Shown here one piece after another: positions 10,402-20,962 of a stretch of 64,000 nucleotides of DNA. The stretch is from Anadara kagoshimensis. Lineage: Eukaryota > Mollusca > Bivalvia > Arcoida > Arcidae. The notes under the pieces are model-generated. The model searched no databases and was not told where the DNA came from. It worked only from the letters and a program-made list of their open reading frames with translations. The translations under genes and the position numbers were made by a program. How positions within the stretch are numbered: the stretch's first letter is position 1; every line of letters starts with the position of its first letter. The DNA lies in the NCBI GenBank assembly GCA_021292105.1, contig CM037875.1:57771908-57835907 (forward strand). The letters are read 5' to 3'.

Positions 10402-13400
10402 TGACAGCCAAAACACAAATACTATACCGCTGACGTACCGTGACAGCCAAAACACAAATACTATACCGCTGACGTACCGTGACAGCCAAAACACAAATAT
10501 CATACCGCTGACGTACCGTGACAGCGACAACACAAATACTATACCGCTGACGTACCGTGACAGCCAAAACACAAATACTATACCGCTGACGTACCGTGAC
10601 AGCGACAACACAAATACTATACCGCTGACGTACCGTGACAGCGACAACACAAATACTATACCGCTGACGTACCGTGACAGCCAAAACACAAATACTATAC
10701 CGCTGACGTACCATGACAGCCAAAACACAAATACTATACCGCTGACGTACCGTGACAGCCAAAACACAAATATCATACCGCTGACGTACCACTGACAGCC
10801 AAAACACAAATACTATACGCTGACGTACCATGACAGCCAAAACACAAATACTATACCGCTGAGTACGTGACAGCCAAAACACAAATATCATACCGCTGAC
10901 GTACCGTGAAAGCCAAACCACAATTACTATACCGCTGACGTACCGTGGCCAAAACACAAATACTATACCGCTGACGTACCGTGACAGCCAAAACACAATA
11001 CTATCCCGCTGACGTACCGCGACAGCCAAAACACAAATACTATACCGCTGACGTACCGTGACAGCCAAAACACAAATATCATACCGCTGACGTACCGTGA
11101 CAGCCAAAACACAAATACTATACCGCTGACGTACCGTGACAGCCAAAACACATATCATACCGCTGACGTACCGTGACAGCCAAAACACAAATACTATACC
11201 GCTGACGTACCGTGACAGCCAAAACACAAATACTATACCGCTGACGTACCGTGACAGCGAAACACAATTACTATACCGCTGACGTACCGTGACAGCGACA
11301 ACACAAATATCATACCGCTGACGTACCGTGACAGCCAAAACACAAATACTATACCACTGACGTACCGTGACAGCCAAAACACAAAAATCATACCGCTGAC
11401 GTACCGTGACAGCCAAAACACAAATACTATACCGCTGACGTACGTGACAGCCAAAACACAAAAATCATACCGCTGACGTACCGTGACAGCGAAACACAAT
11501 TACTATACCGCTGACGTACCGTGACAGCGAAACACAAATATCATACCGCTGACGTACCGTGACAGCCAAAACACAAATACTATACCACTGACGTACCGTG
11601 ACAGCCAAAACACAAAAATCATACCGCTGACGTACCGTGACAGCCAAAACACAAATACTATACCACTGACGTACCGTGACAGCCAAAACACAAATATCAT
11701 ACCGCTGACGTACCGTGACAGCCAAAACACAAATACTATACCGCTGACGTACCGTGACAGCCAAAACACAAATACTATACCGTTGACGTACCGTGACAGC
11801 GACAACACAAATATCATACCGCTGACGTACTGTGACAGCCAAAACACAAATATCATACCGCTGACGTACCGTGATAGCCAAAACACAAATATCATACCGC
11901 TGACGTACCGTGACAGCCAAAACACAAATATCATACCGCTGACGTACGTGACAGCCAAAACACAAAAATCATACCGCTGACGTACCGTGACAGCCAAAAC
12001 ACAAATACTATACCGTTGACGTACCGTGACAGCCAAAACACAAATATCATAACTCTGACGTACCGTGACAGCCAAAACACAAATATCATACCGCTGACGT
12101 ACCGTGACAGCCAAAACACAAATACTATACCGCTGAGGTACCGTGACAGGCAAAACACAAATACTATACCGCTGACGTACGTGACAGCCAAAACACAAAT
12201 ATACCGCTGACGTACGTGACAGCCAAAACACAAATATCATACCGCTGACGTACGTGACAGCCAAAACACAAATACTATACCGCTGACGTACCGTGACAGC
12301 CAACCACAAATATCATACCGCTGACGTACCGTGACAGCCAAAACACAAATATCATACCGCTGACGTACCGTGACAGCCAAAACACAAACATCATACCGCT
12401 GACGTACCGTGACAGCCAAAACACAAATATCATACCGCTGACGTACGTGACAGCCAAAACACAAATATCATACCGCTGACGTACGTGACAGCCAAAACAC
12501 AAATATCATACCGCTGACGTACGTGACAGCCAAAACACAATAATCATACCGCTGACGTACCGTGACAGCCAAAACACAAATACTATACCACTGACGTACC
12601 GTGACAGCCAAAACACAAATATCATACCGCTGACGTACCGTGACAGCCAAAACACAAATACTATACCGCTGACGTACGTGACAGCCAAAACACAAAAATC
12701 ATACCGCTGACGTACCGTGACAGCCAAAACACAAATACTATACCGTTGACGTACCGTGACAGCCAAAACACAAATATCATACCTCTGACGTACCGTGACA
12801 GCCAAAACACAAATACTATACCGCTGACGTACCGTGACAGCCAAAACACAAATACTATACCGCTGACGTACCGTTACAGCCAAAACACACATACTATACC
12901 GCTGACGTACCGTGACAGCCAAAACACAAATACTATACCGCTGACGTACCGTGACAGCCAAAATACAAATATCATACCGCTGACGTACCGTGACAGCCAA
13001 AACACAAAATACTATACCGCTGACGTACCGTGACAGCCAAAACACAAATACTATACCGCTGAGGTACCGTGACAGTCAAAACACAAATACTATACCGCTG
13101 ACGTACCGTGACAGCCAAATCACAAATACTATGCCGCTGACGTACCGTGACAGCCATAACACAAATACTATACCGCTGACGTACCGTGACAGCCAAATCA
13201 CAAATACTATACCGCTGACGTACCATGACAGCCAAAACACAAATACTATACCGCTGACGTATAGTGACAGCCAAAACACAAATACTATACCGCTGACGTA
13301 GCGTGACAGCCAAATCACAAATACTATACCGCTGACGTACCATGACAGCCAAAACACAAATACTATACCGCTGACGTATAGTGACAGCCAAAACACAAAT

Positions 13401-13693
13401 ATCATACCGCTGACGTACCGTGACAGCGAAAACACAAATACTATACCGCTGACGTACCGTGACAGCGAAACACAATTACTATACCGCTGACGTACGTGAC
13501 AGCAAAAACACAAATATTATACCGCTGACGTACCGTGACAGCCAAAACACAAATATCATACCGCTGACGTACCGTGACAGCCAAAACACAAATACTATAC
13601 CGCTGACGTACCGTGACAGCCAAAACACAAAAATCATACCGCTGACGTACCATGACAGCCAAAACACAAAAATCATACCGCTGACGTACCGTG
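10402..13693. repeat. 39-bp minisatellite, about 84 units
   Basis: Unit begins TGACAGCCAAAACACAAATA and ends GCTGACGTACCG. The main variants are AATACTATACC versus AATATCATACC, GACAGCGACAACAC versus GACAGCCAAAACAC, and 1-3-base deletions such as GACGTACGTG. Because 39 is thirteen codons, long open frames appear on both strands (for example a 363-residue one), reading repeats such as YVSGIVFVFWLSR or DSQNTNTIPLTYR. Frame-breaking indels between units and the lack of any start context or splice sites argue against coding. A higher-order three-unit (117-bp) repeat is visible at about 13184-13417. Confidence 0.97.
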
Positions 13694-15235
13694 GTTGAAC
13701 ACGGAAACTTTGTGTCCTCACCCAAAGATGCTATTGGTCACGCTAAAATGCTTCCTTGAATACTACACGAGTTACAAAATGATTCAATATAAAGCTAGTA
13801 TGTGTGAATATCCATGTATAATAAACACGTGTATTAAAAACATTAAAATATGTATGTGTCTTCTGTAACAGTATGTAATCTGGTGAATATATCCACCTGA
13901 GCTGTGTTGACCAAAATAGGAAAACTATAGAGGAGTCTATAGGTTATTCAAACTGTCATATACCATTTCTTTAATGTATTTTATGATTAAATTTTAAAAA
14001 AATGGCATATGATAAACTATCTTGGTTCATATCTCTGTGGTGAGCATGAAATATCTTGAACATATATATTTTCGGTGTAGCAGTAGAGTTATTCATCGTC
14101 CATCATTTCCTAAAAATGAGAGCCGTAACATACAAAAGATTCAAAAGTTTATTTCATTTTAAAATGAAGTAATTTGCAGTTCCTTAAAAATGAACGACAA
14201 TAGTCAGTTCAAGTAACACATGAAACAAGCGAATTAATCAAGAAAACAAGAAGAAAAAAAGACAATAGATATAAAACTGTCAAAAATCTTAATAACTTCA
14301 TAACAATTAGCAACATTTTACCAACAATGATATAACACATTTTCTATCCCCCTCTACAAACTGAGTTTGAGGTGTAACTACCATTACGTGTCCATGTCCG
14401 TGTACATTTCTGTCCGGACCATAACACGTTTCTGTTTTGGTGGATTTTCATGTTATTCCACAGAAATGATATCCATGGTCCAAGGGAGCGTCTTGTTCTT
14501 GAACAAACACAATATGTGTAAGATCAATATCGCGAAAGGCGTATTTATGTCTGAAAGCTGTGCTCTGGCTATAGATCAACTTCTTTGGAAGGATTTTAAG
14601 AAACGTCACACAAATTATCTCCATGCATGGTCTTGATATTTGTTGCATTTTAAGAAAATCTGTACACAAATAACGATAAAGAAATGATAGAGTAATAAAA
14701 TAATATCAAATTCACAGATCACAGTAGTATAAAAACATGTCAGTTCCTATATTGAGCATTTTATCATATAAATCACTTTCAAGAAATTAAGAGTTAAGAC
14801 ATTGTGTTAGTCATACCGACTGCGAGTTTATATGCATGGTTTGATGTGGCCTAAATTATTGGGTTCCAGTTTCAAATTTAAGAAAAAAATTAAAAATGAA
14901 ACTTAATATGTCATTTTGATGATCACCTCAAGCTTACAACTTTTGTATTTAGTATTTTAATAAATAATTTTTACCAACTGTTCCAAAAATGATAACATTG
15001 TATAAAATTCACTAAATTTTAGTTAAAGTTAAGAAATGATCGGAAACCGGGGCCTGGTGTCAAAGTATAGGATTTGTTTTCAGTTTGCCAGTTTTCTTTA
15101 ATAAGACGCAATTCAATAGTCAGATAATACTGGGTACTTATTCAAATACACTTTTTCTGTTTCGTCATTTAATACTGATAATTGTATTTGAGTACCCAAT
15201 AAGAATTATCGCACATGTTTGTATTTACTGCCAGA
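13694..15235. other. Region downstream of the receptor gene
   Basis: No supported gene. The first part may hold the receptor gene's 3' UTR on the minus strand; I could not fix a poly(A) site. 14360-14640 is richer in G and C, open on both strands, and contains GGTCCGGACA and ACGGACATGG (14390-14425). These resemble a dispersed repeat that also occurs at 62640-62730, so I read it as repeat rather than gene. Confidence 0.4.
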
Positions 15236-15598
15236 TCAGATTTCAACATCTTCAAATGTAATAGGGTGTACTTTTCTACTTTCAAATAAACGTTTTGGTG
15301 ACTTGCTTCCTGAAATAAATTTCGCTTCACGTGGTTGTGATGACGACGTATCTGTTGTATTCACGTTTTGTTCGTTTTCTGTGATTTGAACACGTTCAGT
15401 CGTTTCAGTTCTTTCTGGTTGATCGAGATCTTGAATTTCGACGGAAGAACTCTCCGTGATGGTTTGACATGCTACTGATTTTATGCCATCTTTTGTCTTG
15501 TCCACTGCAATACCAGAATCATTGGACATTTCAGATGAAGCTACTTCAAACATGACAGAGCTACGACCAGTCAACCATAACGTTTCCATTGTTTTTCC
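15236..15598 (-). CDS. PstS-ectodomain receptor, last coding exon (cyclase end and tail)
   Basis: The acceptor TTTATTTCAG is followed by GKTMETLWLTGRSS, which continues the cyclase domain. GKGxMxTYWLxG is the conserved end of receptor guanylate cyclases, and the join to exon 2 (ILSFQ in phase 0) restores it exactly. The remaining 105 or so residues form a hydrophilic cytoplasmic tail rich in Ser, Thr, Glu and Asp, with SSSVEIQDL and KSPKRLFESRK, and end FEDVEI before a stop. The tail has no recognisable domain and is probably disordered. An internal ATG four codons in should not be taken as a start, because the exon is spliced. Coding length is 363 nt (120 residues). Confidence 0.85.
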   Translation of the reverse strand, partial: GKTMETLWLTGRSSVMFEVASSEMSNDSGIAVDKTKDGIKSVACQTITESSSVEIQDLDQPERTETTERVQITENEQNVNTTDTSSSQPREAKFISGSKSPKRLFESRKVHPITFEDVEI

Positions 15599-18376
15599 CT
15601 GAAATAAAACAACACAATACAGATATTTTATTATGCAACCCAGTACTTCTCAGTAGTGTATTAGTCATCTTAGTAATAATAATGTAAACATAATTATGAA
15701 ATTATACATGTCTTCTTAAATTTTCATGGATGGCATATATACATGTACATATAAGGGCTGTTGGTTTACTGGTTACTATTTGTTGAAATAGTCTCGTCTT
15801 TTGTTTTTTAATGTGTGTATTTATGAACCACCGGATACAAAATGAGTATGATGGTTGGGGGCGCTCTTATAGTACAATGGTCACAGCAATGTCCATTTAA
15901 TCGAGTGCCCGTCCAAAGTATAGAATTATAGGTTTATCAAGTTTTTTTATTTGAGTGTTTTTTATTTAGGTTTGTTTGTGTTTTTGATGGGGTTGGGGGT
16001 GACCAAGTAAATAGTTTTCAGTTACATATTTTTAGCTCACCTGAGCCAAAGGCTCAGATGAGCTATTGCAATCTATCACCGTCCGTCGTGCGTCGTCCGT
16101 CGTCCGTCGTGCGTCGTGCGTCGTCCGTCGTGTGTAAACTTTACATTTTAATCTTCTCCTCCAAAACTACTGGGCCATATTTGATGAAACTTAGTGATTA
16201 TCATGCCTGGGTAGCAGCCTTTCAAAATTGTGTTCGGGGCTTGGCCACGCCCAACAAGATGGCCGCTGTTACTAAAAATAGCAAAAAGACAAAAAAATCT
16301 TCTTCTCTGAATCCAAAAGGTGCAGGCAAATTTTGATTGGGTATTTGGATTCAGCATACCTGGGAACATTAAAATTGTGTTTTTCATGAAAATTAGACGA
16401 AAAATAGGTTACGCGTTTTTTGCGTAAAATTACGTAATTTTTAAAATGAGACATTTATTGTTATAACTTCATAACGGCTGAAGATAATTGTATGGAGTTT
16501 TCACTGTTGATCTTGTCTTGCAATTTTCTTCCAATTGATGTCAAGGTCGAAGGTCAAGGTCATGTCCCAGTTTTTGGACCTTTGATAAAAAATGCTATTT
16601 TTATAACATTTCTCGTGAAAATGGCGTAGGATTTTCAGTTATTTGTAGGTATTAACATGACGATCATTTTGATACATAGATCAGGGTCATGGGTTCAAAG
16701 GTCAAGGTCACAGATGTCCAAGAATACCAAAATAGTTAATTATCTCAAAAACTATAAACTTTTTGTATAGGCATGTATATTGGAATATTGTAGGTATTGG
16801 CCTAACGATAATTTTGATATATAGATAAAGGTCATAGGTTCAAAGGTCAAGGTCATAGACGCGAACGAATACTTAAATGGTTAATTATCTCAAAAACTAT
16901 AAACTTTTTGTATAGGCATGTATATTGGAATATTGTAGGTATTGGTCTAACGATCATTTTGATATATGAATGAAGGTCATAGGTTCAAAGGTCAAGGTCA
17001 TAGCTGCGAACGAATATTTAAATGGTTAATTATCTCAAAAACTATAAACTTTTTGTATAGGCATGTATATTAGAATATTGTAGGCATTTGCACAACAATC
17101 ATTTTGATATATAAATGAAGTTCATAGGTTCAAAGGTCAAGGTCATAGATGCAAACTAATCCTTAAATGGTTAATTATCTCAGAAACTATAAACTTTTTG
17201 TATAGGCATGTATATTAGAATATTGTAGGTATTGGCCTATCGATCATTTTGATATATGATTGAAGGTCATAGGTTCAAAGGTCAAGGTCATAGGTGCAAA
17301 TGAATACTTAAAAGGTTAATTATCTCAAAAACTATATAAACTTTTTGTATAGGCATGTATATTGGAATAAGGTATGTATTGGCCTAACGATCATTTTGAT
17401 ATATGAATGAAGGTCATAGGTTCAAAGTTCAAGGTTATAGATGCAAATGAAAACTTAAATGGTTAATTATCTCAAAAACTATAAACTTTTTGTATAGGCA
17501 TGTATATTGGAATAAGGTACGTATTGGCCTAACGATCATTTTGATATATGAATGAAGGTCATAGGTTTAAAGGTCAAGGTCATAGATGCAAACGAATACT
17601 TAAATGGTTAATTATCTCAAAAACTATAAACTTTTTGTATAGGCATGTACATTGGAATATTGTAGGCATTTGCACAACAATCATTTTGATATATGAATGA
17701 AGGTCATAGGTTTAAAGGTCAAGGTCATAGATGCAAACGAATACTTAAATGGTTAATAATCTCAAAAACTATAAACTCTTTGTATAGGCATGTATATTGG
17801 AATACTGTAGGTATTGGCCTAATGCACATTTTAATATACAGATGTTTTAGCTGTTTATAAATAATTATTGTAGCTAGACTTTAAATATGTTATATATAGC
17901 ATACTTATATAATAATTATTAATAATTAATTTGCAAAAATACTTGCATATTATTGGCCCTTACTGCTGAAAATTTTGATATTCTCTTTTATTAATGTCAT
18001 TGACCATTGAACCTCTGCATAAGATATGTACTCTTCTCCAGGTGAGCGTTAAGGCCCATGGGCCTCTTGTTTCAGTTTCCAATCGATTCATCTATTATTA
18101 ACGTGTTTCAGATAGGGATAACAATTGCAATTCAAGGATATGCTTAAATTGATTTCCATTTCCTTATTAACACACTCAAAAATGTTTCTAATTTCAATCT
18201 GAAGAAAAATGCAAAATGACTATGTTTTGCTAATTCCATGCTTAAATAGAGTAATAGAGAAAAATTACAAGTGGGTCCCGATGATGTTGGCTATAGAATA
18301 ACCTCAGTTGCATGTTATTTATATAAAAGGCTTTGTACTTTAATCGCACACTTTTCCTGTGAGTTAATTAAATTAC
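15599..18376 (-). other. Intron 2 of the receptor gene
   Basis: The donor CAG|GTAATT ends exon 2 at 18377 and the acceptor TTTCAG|GG starts exon 3 at 15598. Phase 0. It contains the 2-kb repeat element at 16034-18070. Confidence 0.85.
16034..18070 (+). mobile_element. 2-kb non-coding repeat element with 145-bp internal tandem repeats
   Basis: The left end is a short hairpin, AGCTCACCTGAGCC/GGCTCAGATGAGCT. The right end reads CCAGGTGAGCGTTAAGGCCC then ATGGGCCTCTTGTTT. GCTCACCTG at the left and CAGGTGAGC at the right are inverted to each other. A GTCCGTCGTGC microsatellite lies at 16079-16135. From about 16680 to 17860 there are about eight tandem units of about 145 bp, each with AAAGGTCAAGGTCATAG and ATAAACTTTTTGTATAGGCA. 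GTCAT blocks recur at 16831, 16976, 17121, 17266, 17413, 17558 and 17703. No ORF. A relative in the opposite orientation is at 56610-57125. I have seen such ends as common repeats in bivalves; the class is uncertain. Confidence 0.75.
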
Positions 18377-20962
18377 CTGGAAAGATAAAATTCCTGCTTC
18401 TTCAAGTTTAAATTCTTCGTTCATTCTTAATTTCTTCCCTAATCCACCCGACACGTGGATTTTTGAAGCTAAAGAAGCACGTGCTAAAGCATGTGCATTG
18501 TCAAACACAGACCCTAAAACTTCAAACTTCGGTACCGTTGAGCCTATAATTCCACTTATCCCATGTCCTATATCTACACCAAGTTTGACCTTCAAGTTAA
18601 TTTCAGATGAGCCCGGTATTTTTACACTTGTTGTTTTGGAGATTATGTCCAGACACAGATGCGCCATTGCAACACAAACTTCATTCTCATTTTCGCTTTT
18701 TTCGCCCAAACCTTTAATAAGAATAAATGAACCAGAAGTACTTTCCAGATATGCAGAATATTGTTTTGACAATAACCCAATTTCCGTGTTTAAATAGTTA
18801 AGGTAAGCAAATGCCTCTGCAGGTGAGAAATCAGTGACTAGTTTATCCAAATCCACTATGTCTACTACTATTATACCTAAAGCTTTGTGAATTTTAGCTT
18901 CTATTGCCTCGCCACTGCACACCATTGAAGCCAGTGATGTAGGTATCAACGAGGACATTAAACCCTCCATATTCTCCTTTGATATAAGCAGTTCCTGTGT
19001 CTGATCACTGATTCTCTGTTCTAGATGTTGTGTATATTCCTCCATAGATTCCATCATGGCGTCTAATACTGATTTACCCTTTGATCTGGTTCTGCGGAAC
19101 ATCTTCAATATTTGATCAAAGTTCGGTCTACATAGAGGGTCGTCTGACCAAGCAATTTCCATGACTTGGCGAACAGTAACAGGAATATCACTACTAACTT
19201 CCGGTCTTAGATTGTTATTGACAACAGCGTTTATCACTTCCTTTGGAGACATGTAGTCCGCATGCTCATAGTAGGGATCTTCCCGCGTAAAAATCTCTTG
19301 TAATATTATTGCAAAGCTGTATACGTCAGTATAACTTGACGGCGACAAGGTGAACTCTGATTTAATTATTTCTGGTGCCACCCAAAAATCTTCAAATGAA
19401 GCCATATGATGACCGTAGCTATTCAGAGTCATGTTACGTAGATAAGATGTATAATTTTCTTTTGAAGTCGATACTGTTAGCAATTTCAGATATTCCCAGT
19501 CACTGACTTTGACTATCCACCGGTTATCAATGAGACAGCATGACGACTTCAAACTACCATGCGTGATTCCTTGATTATGAAGAAACTGCATTCCATGGGC
19601 TATATCATTAGCTAAACAGTACTTAAAATCATCCGACAAGTTAAACTTGTTGTCCTGTAAAATATCTGTCATAGGTCCTTTAATACAATATTCACCAATC
19701 ACGTATCGTTGTTTGTCTAATTCCGTCAGACCATAAAACCTCACCACATTTGTATGCACAACAGATTCACGCATCCAAATTAAACACCTTTTCATTTCTA
19801 AAGTAAAATGACCAATTTTATTCATTTCCATTAATCTTAAACCAACATTATACCCTTTCCATTTTCCAGGCCACTGTAAAATTTTACCTAAGATATTATC
19901 ACCTTCTGGAATATCCTGGAATGAAGAGCTGGACCTGAATGATTTCAGACCGGATATTTTAGATTTTTGTGATGTTTCCCTCGGCCATCATACACAAACA
20001 GTATATCCTCGATGGGAATATTCCAGTCATTTCTGTTGATCATTTTCATTAGTTTCATTTTCTGATACACTATATAGGTACACAAAGTAAATATGGCTAT
20101 AAAAAGTACAACTAAAGAAACCACAACTGGTATAACCCATTCATCATTTGTTTCTTGTGGCTTTTGCATGTCTTGTTGAACCATATCCCATACATTACTA
20201 CCTTTACAAGTCATTACTTTAAGGACATTATCTGTAATACGTGTTACCATAAGTTTACTTAGCGGAGCAAACCCCTTTTCCTCGCACACTTTGATCTGGT
20301 CAACATTTGTCATAAACCAGTAGATATATCGTACAAGTTCTTTAGCGGAATCACAATTGGTCATTTCCGATTTATACAGTATTAAGTGTGTGAACCCGGC
20401 TATTGGATATGCTAATTCGCTCTGACTGTCCAGGAAATCAAATGTTAAATCATTAGTAAATCTAGAAGCATAATCCATTGCACTTTGTATAGACTCGCTA
20501 GACACGTGTGCGTAAAGCCCGACTTTATTCTCAATTTTAGCGTGTAACAGATCAGACTCCAATGCGTCAGCCACTGATAAATACGCAATGGAATATCTAA
20601 ATGATATAAGTAACCCTGATACGCCTCTGTTACGCTCTCCGTAGTACCTTATAACATTCTGTCCCCAGTTGTAAGGCTGGTTCGTGTCCGTATTAAGACC
20701 TGTTGAGAACGTCCCATATGTAGATGCCCATGCCTCACTGAAAGTACTAAGAGCTCCAGTAAATATATTTGTTGTTCCAGATTTATCGGCCCTGGCGATG
20801 ACTATAATTTCCTTGTTGGGCATTGTTGAGTTCGGGTTATTCATTTGAAAGGTCGATTCGTTCCAGTACCTGTGAGTACCGTTGTATATACCGACAATTT
20901 GTTCCCTTGTCAGATGAAGCTGATGACTCAAATCTGGTAAATTGTATGCTAAAACCACTCCT
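18377..20962 (-). CDS. PstS-ectodomain receptor, large middle exon
   Basis: This exon holds most of a single-pass receptor. After the acceptor TTTCAG|AGGAG it completes the PstS-like ectodomain (GGVVLAYN; ARADKSGTT, residues about 166-174 of the predicted protein; RGVSG..SIAYLS). One membrane helix follows (VIPVVVSLVVLFIAIF, about 388-410), then a WNIPIEDI juxtamembrane motif. The kinase-homology domain has HTNVVRFYGL, GEYCIKG, HGSLKSS in place of the HRD loop, SDWE in place of DFG, APE intact, and VGLR in place of VAIK. A signalling helix (LDAMMESMEEYTQHLE) leads to the cyclase-like domain: VVDIVDL keeps the first metal Asp, but SGSF, KFEVLG and DNAHALAR replace the second Asp, the guanine Cys and the catalytic Asn/Arg. 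The reading frame breaks once, within 19947-19987, equivalent to one missing base. With that base the three exons give 1,092 residues. Confidence 0.88.
19947..19987 (-). other. Frame break inside the receptor exon
   Basis: The ectodomain and membrane frame runs to a TGA at 19945-19947. The kinase and cyclase frame is open from just after a TGA at 19988-19990. The switch must lie in this 41-nt overlap. One missing base (or two extra) explains it. There is no room for an intron, and the only heptamer resembling a slippery site (GGGAAAC) is not in the phase needed for -1 slippage. An assembly indel or a null allele are the main options. Confidence 0.85.

Noticed and set aside
10370-11461. 363-residue minus-strand open frame
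   Set aside because: It is a reading of the 39-bp minisatellite, whose period is a multiple of three; the frame shifts between units and no start or splice context exists.
10402-13693. CRISPR array
   Set aside because: Units are directly adjacent variants of one monomer with no unique spacers, in a eukaryotic genome.
14367-14669. Overlapping open frames of 89 and 73 residues
   Set aside because: No splice context or motif, and the sequence carries signatures of a dispersed repeat also seen at 62640-62730.
19947-19987. Programmed -1 frameshift at GGGAAAC
   Set aside because: The heptamer is present but the incoming frame reads it as GGG AAA rather than GGA AAC, so the slip geometry is wrong, and metazoan receptors of this class are not known to use it.
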